DNA of 64,000 bases, from assembly GCA_036768485.1 (NCBI GenBank), contig JAVLUZ010000154.1, positions 1,441,308-1,505,307 on the forward strand, read 5' to 3'. Position numbers and translations under genes: made by a program. Under the pieces are notes generated by a model, which saw only the letters and a list, made by a program, of their open reading frames with translations, did not search any database and was not told the DNA's origin. Below, in pieces: positions 1-13,400 of this stretch. Numbering within the stretch: position 1 is the first letter of the stretch; each line of letters starts with the position of its first letter. This stretch comes from Mermis nigrescens (taxonomy: Eukaryota > Nematoda > Enoplea > Mermithida > Mermithidae).

Positions 1-900
1 GATGACGATTATTAAGAGATTAAATCAGCATATTGGATAGGCAGTATCATTTCTGATTCCGTAATACAATTTATTTTTGCTTACTGAGTCTTTCTATGTA
101 TAGAGTTTGGCTGAAAAACTTAGAAATTGAGGCGCTTCGCGCCGGACTAATGAATATTATCAACTGAATTTGGGACCAAGTAACACTTTTTGGACAGCAA
201 GTGGTTCGCAGATTGCAGACTAATCAATGTGTAAAAATGCATATTTACAATATAGGTACATAGCTACATATTACGTGTACAAAAAATTTTCGCTCTTACG
301 AAGATTTTCCCAGAGAGCTTTGTACATGTAAAAAGAAGCTCGTACAAAAAAACATAAGTTCAAGCATATGCACACAGTATATAACATCAGCATACAGCAA
401 TAGATTTATCAATAATTATGACAGAATTGATCTGAAATAGGTTACCTCTGCCATAAACAAGATTTTCGGTATTTCAAATGCAATGGAACTACGTATTTTG
501 AATAATTCTACATAAGTTTCATTTTTTTAAATCATATATTCCGGTATTTCAGCAATGCGCGTCTGATCTGCATTAATCGAAGCAAAGATATTCTTTGAGA
601 TATAAAACTGATAAATCTATGTACGTACTGATGTAAGTGCTTTATTCATCAATATTTTCTAAATTCTCACTATTTCGATCGAACAATTAACGAATAACGT
701 GATAAAACGGGAATTAGATATATTTTTGGAACGCTGGAAAATAAATTGGGCAGATAAATCCAAAGCAAGGTTTTATTGACCAACAAAGTAAAATTTATAA
801 GAAAGATTTCACTATATACCTAATGTGATTCAAAAATTCTGGTCTATGACAAGCTATTACATAGAAGAACTGAACTTATGTACTGGTGATTTATATCTTG
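1..900. other. No gene seen; AT-rich repeat-derived DNA
   Basis: Contains one copy of the GC hairpin (near 131-147) and, at about 275-355, a piece resembling the tail of the hAT family at 4581-4997 (TTTGTACATGTA, CTCGTACAAAAAA). No coding exon recognised. Confidence 0.4.
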
Positions 901-914
901 TAAGCATTCAAATA

Positions 915-1132
915 ACGTTTCGAAATTTTGGGTGGGGGTCCCCGCCCGGCCATTTTTAGCTGGGGTGGGAGGTAAATGATCTCCAATTTTTGGCAAAAAT
1001 GGCCAAAAACCCTTAAAAACGGCCAAAAATTCAACTGTTCCCAAAAATCGGGGCGGGCAAAAATTTTCTGGCGTTGGGGGGATAGCGGACGACCAAGTTT
1101 GGGTGGGAAACCCCAATCTCCCTGTTACATGT
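915..1132 (-). repeat. Repeat family E, copy 1
   Basis: About 215 bp with G/C-rich ends; the right end reads CCCCAATCTCCCTGTTACAT. The same family recurs inverted at about 1925-2146 and again at about 8940-9110. Probably a hAT-like MITE. Confidence 0.5.
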
Positions 1133-1203
1133 ATGCTTTAATTAGATGAAGTAGATGAACACGGATAACATTTGTACATAGAAGCCTCAAAAGTAAGACC
1201 TAC

Positions 1204-1459
1204 TTGTTACAACAATGACCGTGCGAGCAGAACTGGTTCTATTTTTCCTATGTGCTTTTATAGTAACGTTGTACGCCCGCCCTGGGCTCAATCCATCGAT
1301 TCTTGTATTTATAATCGAACTGTGCCTATCATTGTCATTTATATTCAAAGTGTCAAAAGTTCGTTTGAGTGGATCAAGTTGGAAATAATCGACAGAAAAA
1401 TAGTCTTGCAATGACAAATTGGTCTTCTTCGCAACCAAATCAATGAAGTCGGTTGAAAT
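1204..1459 (-). CDS. Internal exon, FN3 domain 2
   Basis: Starts after the acceptor TATGATTGCAG in phase 0 and ends at the best donor, ACAA|GTAGGT, in phase 1. About 85 residues beginning ISTDFIDLVAKKTNL, with a DYFSVDYFQLDP strand and the hallmark IDGLSPGRAYNVTIKAH, then SSARTVIVVT. This is a standard FN3 C-terminal half. FN3 exons often end in phase 1, which supports the donor chosen. The reading frame runs only four more codons past the donor before a stop. Confidence 0.6.
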
Positions 1460-4400
1460 CTGCAATCATATCACAATGATTCGTTCGCCGCTTTCTCAGA
1501 AGTAGAAGATTTCAGAAAAAGTTCCCCGTTATTTCGAATAAGGAAAATTTAGCATTCCAAAGGGAAAATGAAAAAAGTTGATTATCAAATCACAAGTGTA
1601 TATAAGTGTACACCATACATGATTAATAAATGAAAAAATTAATTTCGTGATGAAAAATTGAGAACAAGCCTATTTCTCATTACAAGTTCGAAAAATAGCA
1701 CGATTAAAAATTATTACAAACAAATCTAACTATAGAAAATCCAACATTCTTAATCAACCTTGAATGAATGATCAAGGTCCTGAACAACGCATATAACACA
1801 GGAATCCCCGCTACCAAAACTATTGAAAATCATACCCCTCCCCTTTGAGACCATTGTCGGGCCAAAACCTATTGCTTGAAGCCATGAAAAAGCGCCAATT
1901 GATATCTAACAGTAATAATTTCAAGCATGCATATAACAGTAGGGGAGATGAGGGATCCCCCACCCAAAGTCGGTCGTCCCCCCATCCCCCAAAGCCAGAA
2001 AATTTTCGACCCCCGATTTCAGGAAACAAAATCAAATTTTTCGGCCGTTTTAAGGCATTTTGTTGGTCAGTGATGGCCAAAAATTGTACGTCCTTAACCT
2101 CCCTCCTCTGAAAATTTCCAGAGACCCCAACCCAAAATTTTGATTTATTTTTCATTATAACAAAAGCAAAAATATGCACTCACGGGGGTGAAATATATAC
2201 ATACAAGAATTGAGTATAAATTTCGGCAGGCCCATATTTAAGGGGGCAGGGGCCACCCCCAGGCCAAAAAAATGAAAGGTAAGATAATGCTTGGAAAAAC
2301 GCAAAAAACGAATGTCTTTGTCGAAAATCTCTTCTAATTTTCAGCACTTAGCGCCGGATGTGAAATATTTTTTATCATTTTGGCTTAAGCGCGACTAAAA
2401 AATGACACTTTTGATATAGCTTTTGTGAAAAAAATTTTTGCGAACAACTCCGAATTTCATGATCTTAATAGATAGAGTAGTGGAAAAACGTCGAAAAAAT
2501 GCGGTTTTTGCGAGCTATCCGGGCGAATTTCCCGACATATAGACCAGTTTATGTTAGTTACCCCTCCCCATGAACATATCCTGGATACGGGCCTGAATTT
2601 CGAAAGTTATTTCTAAATGATATTACTACCTATTTGTTGCTTCAAGGAAGATGTGGGAGAGGTTGAGGAACGTTAATAATATCAAATATTCAATTCACAC
2701 AAGCTACATAGTTGCTTTAACGCCATTTTTATATAATTAGTCGGCGAGATGCAATTCCTTCAAAATTTTTGGAAAGCTTTATTGAGAAAGACTCACAACA
2801 GTCGCTAGCACACATTCTCATATGGAGGGTGAGAGGGTATTACCCCCACCTCAGGGTCCGAGATTTGAATCACTGTAAGACGATTTTGAGCTATTACACA
2901 TTTTCTGCATGATTTTTGGATACAAAAGCAGCGAAGATATTAAAATTTTTCGGCGCCTCGCGCCGATTAATACATTTATGTTTTGTTCACCCATAAAATA
3001 CCTAGAATGGACTTAAAATGATCTGAAAAGTCAAAATTTTCGATTAATTCTTATATTTTTTACTTACAAGAGTGACGAAACTAGTCAGAATGGGACAAAA
3101 AGTAATTAAAAATGCAGTTTTCATATTAAAACATGCTAGGATGTTTTGGCCATTTTTCATATTTGACCTGCAAAAAAGGCTAGACTCTAAATTCAGTGGT
3201 CCTAAATTTTGGGATTTCACCCCCTCCTGAACTTTCGACCTTGGGAAACTACAGTCGCCAGCTACTTAAGACCTCGTTTTGGGACAACGTAACTTGAGAA
3301 GAAATTCGATAAAACAAAAAATTTGAAATTAAATTACAGAACTAATCATTTTGATTACCTCCCCCACGCCAGAACTTTTGACCGTGTGCATGTATGTACG
3401 ATGCATGTCAATCGAAAATTTATATGAATCAGCTATAGAAGTGCGTTTTCAACAATACTCTAAAAAGGATCTATTGAAGCATTGCTTCAAGTTCTGAATC
3501 ATAAGTGGGCACGGTAGAGGTGGCCAGAGGAAGTGAAATAAAAAAACAGTCACACAGAAAACACTAATCAGAAAATGCGTTTTTATTAGGTAAGATATGT
3601 ATCGATAGTCTTCTCTACTAAAGCATTTTGAAATGTAATTCTCGAGGTCACATAGTAGATGAATTCAATCTAATATGTATTTTTCCAAAAAACGCAAAGT
3701 GGATAATTCACTATTATTCGAAAAAAGTGACAAAAAGTGCAAGAATTTGGCAATATTAGTTTTTGCAGTAATTTGACCAGGTTGACAGAATTTCTTGTTA
3801 ACTGAGCTATATTATTCCACAATAAAATTAAAATTTTCCCAGCAGCAACTCATGTTTCACCAAAATCGCCTGACAGTACCCGGTTTTTCAAAATCTGAGG
3901 CAGGGGTAATACCCCCTCTCACCCCTCCCTACGCCCTTGTGCATTTTGAATAGACTTTAAGTAAGTAATTTGCTATTTTGTACGAAACCAAGGAAAATAA
4001 ATTGGCCGAGTTCTAGCTTTTGCTCTCACAAACTTATTATATCATTACGTATATTTCAAAATCCTGAAAAAGTGATTCTTTGCACGATTGTCCATTTCTG
4101 CCAAATAATTTATCCACGAATAGCCTCCTAGTTTTCTACAAAAAAAATTTCTCCGCGCGGCTCCAAGCTATATATGCCAGGCTCAATTTCGCACATGTTT
4201 AGGCATAATCAGATTTTTCGAAATATACATACTCACTCCATAATCTCAGGTAGTATAAAGCATTATCATCAAAAATGTGATTTCTTGATTACTATCGGAA
4301 ACGCTGTCTCATTATCAATAATCAATGAGTTTCGAAATTCAGTCGATGCATCACAACAAAAATATTTCACCAGGAAAGAATCTTAGATCAAAACTAGCTC

Positions 4401-7400
4401 AGGGTTTTCGTATAAAGTATTTCATCGATAGGTTTTTAAATGAATTTTGTGAACTTTTAGGTATGTCCTACAAAGTACGTACATAATATAAAAAAATCCT
4501 AAACGGAAATCTGTAACGCGTATTACAAGCGTATTCTTTTCTACACAGAACAAAAGGCGCATAATCAAGTGCCTTATACGCAGTGTTTTTTTTGTAATCG
4601 GCAAAGATTTTTCCCGATATACAAAGACTTTTGGGACCGTCTTTATATATATGTACTAAGATTTTTGCGAAGACAAAAACTGCAAAAAAGGTTTAAAATT
4701 CTCAAAAATTTTCGGCGGTTCGCACCGAAATGAGTAATTCTGTGTTCTACATATCTTTATAATGTCAGAAATTGCATTTTGAAAGAAAAAATGACACGAT
4801 TATTAGTAATTTTTGCCCTTAAAAACCCAGAAATTAGCTAAGATACACTACCAAAGGTCGAACTACTCTGTTTTTGCCACACTACAATCGCTACTGTACC
4901 ATATTATAGTACCCAAAAATTTGTGTGCACTAAATGTACAAAGACTTTTAGGGACCATCTCTGTACATGTACAAACGGACCTTGTACAAAAACACTGCTT
5001 ATACGAACCGTAGTAAGCTGAAGATCAATGTTGATCGGGTCAGGATTCGTAACAATGCGTTTATGAGCTTGGAACGTGTGACCATCTCGATCTTTTGTAA
5101 TAAAGTTGAGCAAATACTCGTGACCTGGGCGAAGTCGTTTGAGAACAAAAGGATTAATTGTAACGTGTATGGGATTTTGACTCGGAACGCGATCGTCCGG
5201 AGACGAAAACATAAGCTAAAATTAGTTAACCCTTAACATGTATCATAAAATGCACTGACAAAAATCGACTTAGCATCGATCAATTACTGTATATTTACAA
5301 AGTATAGCTACATCGACTAAATTCGAGAGTGGCAGGTAAATGCTTAACGCACCGGATTCATAATTTTATGCACTTTTAAACAGACATGCACAGCCATAGG
5401 TGGGCAATGCCGCGCCACCGGGTGGCGCCAGAAGGCACTTCGGTACCTTTAGAAACCCAGCTGGGTGGCGCCAGAAAAAACAGTTTTTGATTAGGGGAGG
5501 GATATATTTTTGATCCAAAAATAAAAAAGTGAGAAAATGATACAACTAGCCAACCAACCAACTAACCGGCCAACTAACCAGCCAACTAGCCAACCACCTA
5601 CTCAACCAAACAACCAACCAACTGGCCAAACAAATAACCAACCAACCAACCAACCAACTAGCCAACCGCTCAACCAACCAACTAGCCAACCAAACAACCA
5701 ACGAACCACCTACCCAACCAAACAACTAACCAACTGGCCAAACAAACAACCAACCAAACAACTAGCCAACCGCTCAACTAACCACCTAGCCAGCCAACCA
5801 ACCAACCAACCAACTAACCGGCCAACCAACCAACCAACTAGCCAACCAACCAACCAACTAGCCAACCAACCAACCAACTAACCAACTAGCCAACCAACCA
5901 ACCAACTAGCCAACCAACCAACCAACTAGCCAACCAAACAACCAACCAACCGGCCAAACAACCAACCAACCAACTCAACAAAAGGGACCCCGGTACCTTC
6001 AGAACCAAAATCCATTGCCAAGATGAGGCACAGTGCAGTGATCGGACCGAGGGTATTTTTGACCCTCGGCCAGTGATCGGACCGAGGGTACTTGGACCCT
6101 CGGCCTCGGCCGAGCCAAGGACGAATTGCCTCGGCCGAGGCCGAGGTAATGCCGAGGGTCAAGCTTATATACCTAAGGCCCAGCCGACCGATTTATTTTC
6201 GGGGCCGAAAATTTTGAGACCGACATTCGAGGAACCATTAGGAGATAGGCGAAAATAAAGAGGTTTTGAGCGTATCTCGGCGAGCTCTATACAACGGTGA
6301 AGAAAAATTAAACAAAAAAATTAAAAATTTTCACTTTATTCCATTTTGATATACAGCAAATTTATCAATTCAAGCTGATTTTCATCACCTAATCGGCGAA
6401 TTATTTTATCTCTTGCCTTTGTACTTAATCATTGTGCTTTTACAGAGAAATAATACGTGGATAATATGATCGGCGCAAAGCGCTGAAAAATTTGACATGC
6501 TCTGCATATCAACCTCAAATTTGAGCGGTTTTGAGTGACTTAGAAGACAAAAACAAGTATAAATTAATAGATATTATGCTAGCGCCGGAAAAAATTCATG
6601 TTTCCCATGTCATAACTCAAATTTGAGCTGTTTTGAGTGAGGTAGAAGGCAAAAACTATAACCAAACAATGAATCCGGCGTACAATAGAAAAAATTGACA
6701 TGCTCTCTATATCTAACTCTAATTTGTTGACATTTTTAGCGGTTCATAAGACAAAACTATACGTGTCTAATAAATCCGCGCGAATCGCTGGAAAATTTTG
6801 AGTTCACTAGCTCAAAAGTACGCTAAAAACCTGTTTAGGCGCTGTTTCAGACGCACTCGCCAATTTTTCAATTTTCTCGGGGACCCCTTTGAGAGAAGCA
6901 AAAATTTTTTCCCCATTTCAAGGAGGCAGGCCCCCCGCCCCTGGATACAGGCCTGTTCCCATGTCATAACTTCACCGAGTTGTTTGGAGTAGTTAGAAGG
7001 CAAAAACTATAGCCAAACAATGAATCCGGCGCAAGCGTTAGAAAAAATTCACATACTTTCTATGTCTAACTCAAATTTCGATGATTTTCAGCGGCGAATA
7101 TAAAACTCATATAAATAATAAATCCGGCGCGAAGCCGCCGGAAAATTTCGTGTTTTCTAGCTCAAAAGTATGCTAAAAACTCCGTTTTGGCGGTGTTTTG
7201 ACCAATCTCGCCAATTTTTCATTTTTCCCTTGGGGGACCCTTGGGAAAAACAAAAATTTTTTCCCCATTTCGGAGGGGTAAGTCACACTCTCGCCCCCTG
7301 ATACAGGCCTGCCTATACCCATAAGAATAATATTTAAAGGCATATGAGCTAGAGAATAATCGTAATATTAAACACTTCGAATAAATGTCAAACAATTCAT

Positions 7401-10400
7401 TTTTATTTTCACAATAGTAGATTAAATTGGGTGAAGGATTTATTGAATAAAGTCAGCAGTAATGAAACATACTTAACAAGCTGCTGTTGATGAAGACTTG
7501 GAAAAAGACAAAAAGATGGCTGAACAAGCACTTTTAAAATCTTATTTTACAAAGAAGAAAACATTGTCGAAGAAATAAACGAACAAACGAAATAAGTAAA
7601 GACAGAACTGTAGCCATTGTTGTGCTCGCTTTTGCAGATGCATGTTTAAACACGCTTTTTCAATCATCCACCTTGTGTGGTGAGGCATGGCGACGGAAAC
7701 TGCACTGTACTTTCCGATCATAGTTTCCAAGGTCCAGAGTTAAGGAAGGGTAACTTTAAAAATGGGGATCAGTAAATTAAGCAGTGTCTAGGCGAGCGAA
7801 CAAATTTTTGTAGATATTTTATATAAATATATTTAAACATTTACATTTTGCTAATTTCAAGCCAGTGTGTGACTCATAAACGACATGCAGTCCTAAACAG
7901 TAGTTTTTGAAAAGATACTTTTACATGTGGCATAAAGTGATGGTATCCGCAAGTCTTGAACATTTTGTACGTGCAAATTTTTTGCGTAATTTTTTGCGTT
8001 ATAGTATGGTACAGTAGCGATTTAGTGTAGTAAAACAGGGTTTTTCGACTTTTGTAGGATCTTAGCTAATTCCTGGGTTTCTGAATATTTGATATTTTTC
8101 CATTCTGAATGCAAATTTACTATTTTAAAAAGATATATAGACAGACAATAATGATGCGCCGAAAATTTTCGGAAATTTTACACCTTTACATTTTTATTCA
8201 TCCTACAAAAATCTTGTGGCATAAAAGAAAGACGTGGTCCTGAAAAGATTCTGTACATTATGAAAAATCTTGCCGAATGGGCTAAAACCGTGGCCCTAAA
8301 TGTGATAATTCGGTTGAATTTCATTGATAATATTAGTTTCAGGCGAAGCGTCGAAATTTTATGAGCTTTTGATGAAATTTACACATAAAACTCGACTGAG
8401 AAAGCTAAAACAACGAAAATAATAAAAATCAGAAATAGCCACAAGATATCAAAAATAAGTCAAATTTCAACTTGCAATTACACCACGTGCCGAAATCCAC
8501 GCAACATCAGGATAAATTAGTCAATTTTATCTTTGAACGGCAAAAAAGTGCAAAGTTATTGAATAGTACTTATTTGGCATAAAAATTTAAACAGCATAAA
8601 TAGACATAAAAGATATTTAAATCGTATAAAGATGTCAAATTTCATAATAAAAATTGATTTTTCAGTGTTTAATGCCCCTGCTTCAACCTAAATTCAGTAT
8701 ATTAGCGATATTTCGTTAGGCGCGGAAAATTTTTCGAAATTTCCCTAAATATAATGAAAAACGATATAATTAATATCATTTTGTCCAATAAAGTATTTTT
8801 AATATTGCATAAAAATGGCTAGTAAAAAATGTGACTGTTTTGAATTCGATTTTTGAAAAAACCAGTATTTACAAGGCCATTTTTAGGTGCGTTTTTAAGA
8901 TTTTCGGCCGAAAATTCGTGATCATTCACCCTCTCGCATAAAAATGGCCGAAACCACATGTAACAGGAGGGCTTTGGGGAACTCCCCACTCACCCAGGGT
9001 TGACGTCCTCCCACACCTTCCCTCCAACGTCAGAAAATTTTGTCTTACCCTCCCCATTTTTGGCGAAAATTTGCGCTTTGTTGGGTTATTTTTAGGTGCT
9101 TTTGCCATTTCGTAATATAAATTGGAGTCGCTACTACTGCTCTAAAAATGGCCAGGACCTCACTGAAATTTCGCCGTTACATTGATATGAGCCCCTCCCG
9201 AAAATTTTGAGCTGTTGCATGCATGTTTTAAAGTGATAGTTTGTCTATTCACTTTATACATTCAGTAATAATACTGTAATACTTCGTGAAATTCTAATAG
9301 TTAGCTGCACTTTGCCATAGTAAAAATTAACTTCAAAAATTATCCAAAAGGTTTTCACCTAAAATCGTCTGACAATGACTTGAGTCTTGTACCCTGAGAG
9401 GAGGGTAATAACCCACCCTCACACCCCCCCTTGGGGAATGTGTGTTTCCGATCCATGTAGGAGTAATGAGAATAAAACTTTAGTCAACAATACGAATAAT
9501 TAATTATACCTTGCCGTATGTAACTTGGTGTAATTTGCACAAGGGATTTAAATCATAAGAAAAGTCTATTGGTAAAAATAGCCTGTGTATATACTGCAGA
9601 TACTTCTAAATAGTTAATATTCAACGGATATATTAACTTATTCAAATTTGATTTAACTCGCGCCTCGGCACTTTTCAGTTCCGCCCCGCGCCGAGGCCGA
9701 GGCTCCAAAAAACGCCGAGGCTTGCCGAGGCCGAGGCCGAGGCCTCGGTCCGATCACTGGCACAGCGTATGGGAATTCTGGGGGAAGAAATTTTAAAGTG
9801 CCTTTTTCGGGCCTAAAGATAGTGAGCACGCGAATTAAAAACACCGTTTTTATGCGTTTCTGACGATGTTCTATCTTTCTAGAGCATAAAAACAAAAAAG
9901 TTTCGAAAAATCAAAAAGTGGAGTAAATTGAACAAAATATAACTAAAAACATGAGTATATAGCACGAAGCGCCGAAAATTTGACACTTTTGTGCAAATAG
10001 ATAGCTAAAAACGCTTAAAAAGGCAAACTTTTCTGCAAATTTTCGGAAGCTTTTGAAAAATCGTGAATTCTGGGGGTGAAAATTTTTCTGTGGAAAGAGA
10101 AAACACCCTACCCCCTCCTTCCAATCATGTTTGAAATCAAAAAGCGCCCAAAATTGTGTCAAACTGATCGAAATCATCAAAATTTTTCGCTAAATCGATC
10201 AAAGTATCAAGAAGCATAATGTAGTCGAAATGGACGTAAAATGTGATAGTACCATGAAAAGGCATTTTATAGGCTATTTGAACCATTTTCGTCATTTGAA
10301 TAGCAGCAACTGGTTTGGATTTCTGAGATTTTACCCCTCCCATTCCCTACCGACCCTGACTTTGTGCATCTATAACAGAAACTGTGGAGTTAACATATAT

Positions 10401-13400
10401 TTCACGCTATCTTAGCATTTGTATCAGTTTTTGAGACGACTTTGGCTCAGAAAGCTCTGTTTGACCCGCTCACCAGTGATCGGGTGATCGGACCGAGGCC
10501 TCGGCCTCGGCAAGGCTCGGCGTTTTTTGAGCCTCGGCCTCGGCGCCGAGGGCGAAGCTGAAGAGTGCCGAGGCGCCGAGGGTTAAAATCAAATTTAAAT
10601 AAGTTTAATATATCCGTTGAATATTAACTATTTGGAATGCATCTGCAGTACACAGGTTGTTTTTTACCTATTGGCTTTTCTTATGGTTTTAGGCGCGTAC
10701 CCAGTTACACCAAGTTGCATACAGAAATGTGCCAATTGATATTCATATGATGACTAAGTTATAATCCTCATGCTCGCTACATGGATCGGAAAGTACAGTG
10801 CAGTTTCCGTCATATTACCTATCACACCAGAATTGGATGACCAGGGGCGGATTTGATGGGGGCGGGGGCGGCCGCCCCACCGATGGCCGAAAATATTTGG
10901 CGAGATAAAGAAGAAGAATGGATATGCAATTTGCAATGATTTTTGGCCGTCAGTGACCATAATTTCTCGAAATTTTTCGACGCAACGCGTCGATGTACCT
11001 AATAATGACATTTATTTACTTTCTTGGCGACCTAAAAGCCATTTCTGTTCATGTAGGTTTCAAAACAATTTTAATAGCAAAAACAGCTATTTTTGCACAG
11101 TTTTCTACTATTTTAAATTAAAAATTTCGCTGTTTCGCATCCGCCTCAATTTCACTAATTTTCCGGCGCTTCGCGCCAGAATTTTGTTAAAGTCAAAGAA
11201 ATTCATTGATTTTTTCGCACAAAATTGTCGGAAATTCTAAAATTTTTAGGAAAAATATAGCGTCAAAAGTGATTTTATGTAAAAGTATACAATGTAAAAC
11301 ACAAAAAAACGCTATTTCGTGCGTTAAGGGCAAATTTTCGGACCTATTTTTGACTGTTTTTGGAAAAGTTGGGATACCGCCCCTTAGGAAAATCCTAGAT
11401 CCGCCACTGTGGATGACTGAAAAAGCGTCTTTAAACATGCATTACTGCAGAAGCGAGCACAACAATGGCTGCAGTTCTGTCTTCGCATAGCTTATTTCGT
11501 TTGTTCGTTCATTTCTTCGAAACTGTTTCCTTATTTATAGTAAAAAAACTTTTTAAGTGCTTGTTCAGCCATATTTTTTGTTAACTTTTCGAAGTATTCA
11601 ACGCAATTTGTACTCGGCAAAGATTTTTCCCGATGTACAAAGACAGTGGCGGATCCAGGATTTTCCTAAGGAAGGGGGCGGTACCTCTAAGGGGCGGAAC
11701 CCTGACTTGGGCGGAAAAATTAGCCGTTTCAACCCGAAAATCGCTAAAAATCGCTCAAAAATCCTTAATTTTGCGCACTATTTTGGGCCGATGGCGGGGC
11801 GGCCGCCCCCTACCCTAAATCCGCCCCTGTAAAAAGACTTTTTGGGACCGTCTTTGCACATGTACAAAGATTTTTTAGAGGACAAAAATTAAAAAAAGGT
11901 CTGAAATTCGTGAAAGTTTTCGGCGCTTCGCGTCGAAATGAGTAATTGTGTGTTCTATATATCTTTTATAATGGCAGACATTGCATTTCAAAAGGAAAAA
12001 TGTCAAATTTTTCGGCGCTTCGCGTCGTTTTAAGACGATTCTTATTGATTTTTGCCCTTAGAAACCCAGAAATTAGCTGAAATACACTACCAAAAGTCGA
12101 ACAACTCTGTATTTTACCACAATAAAATCGCTACTATACCATATTATAGTAGTACCCAAAACTTTGTGTGTACAAAATGTACAAAGATTTTTGGGAAGAA
12201 AAAACTGTAAAAAGGTGTAAAATTCCTAGAAATTTTCGGCGCTTCGCGCCGAAATGAGTAATTGTTTGTCCTATGTATACATCTTTGAAATGGCAGAATT
12301 TGCATTTAGAATTTTTGGCGTCAGAAACCCAGAAATTAGCTAAAAAACACTACCAAAGATCGAAAACCCTGTTTTACCACACATAAAATCGCTACTGTAC
12401 CATATTATAGTACACAAAAATTTGCATGTACAAAATGTACAACGACTTTTGGGGACCATCTTTTTACATGTACAAACGGACCTTGTACAAAAAAAACACT
12501 GCTTCAACGGCAACTTGTTAAATTAAAGATGCTTTCATGCTGCTGACTTTTTTCAATAAATCCTTCACACATTTAATCTACTATTATTGAAAATAAGAAT
12601 GAATTGTTTGACATATTATGCGTTTTGATTTCACTTTCAATAAAATACTTGTATGTAAATCGACTCTCTCAAGTAGTGTCCTCTCAGTCATTGTTCTTTA
12701 CTTCAGCAATTCGATTTTACTATACTCGTATTTCATAATGTCGATTGTATCAAATGTTCAAAAACTCCTTTTTGCAAAGCACAATCTCAAAGCAGTTGGT
12801 TATAATAGTGTGACTTTAAAGAATCTGATAAAGGATGACGACGACGATGACGCGATAGCACAACAAGGCGAAATAGATGAGGCTAACTCTGATTCAGATG
12901 ATCTAGATTTTGATGATGAATTATATGCTTCATCAGATTGGAATAAGAATTCTGGCTAGCAGCAATAAACATTTGTTTTACTTCGATGAAGTGTTTAATA
13001 TTACGATTATTCTCTAGCTCATGTGCGTATAAAATATTCTGACAGTACTATTTATGGGTATAGGTATATAAGCTTGACCCTCGGCATTACCCTCGGCCTC
13101 GGCCTCGGTCGAGGGTCCAAAAGTACCCTCGGTCTGATCACTGCCGCTCACCAGACCAAGTGATCCCCCCAGACCGACATGCTGTGCATGTTTGCTCACA
13201 ACCAGACATGCATATGGGAGACTTTGAGGTATAGACTCCAGAGTGGAAAAAGGGAAATTTCCTAGTGAAAATGAGGCAATTTGAAGGCCGGAAATGGATA
13301 AAAATTGAAACTTTTCATCAAGAATGCTTGAAACTGACCATAAACTGTAAAATGACGTAGTTTTAGCGCTATGTGTGAGTATATGTATACAAATTTTTAA

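Larger units (their letters stand above)
10745..12617. repeat. Right arm of the large inverted repeat, split by two hAT insertions
   Basis: Pieces 10745-10841, 11410-11603 and 12502-12617 together match the reverse complement of 7375-7735. The host arm is older than both hAT insertions. Confidence 0.7.

Noticed and set aside
5537..5881. 114-residue frame of NQPTNQPTS repeats
   Set aside because: It is a translation of the (CCAA)n array; all frames are open because of the repeat.
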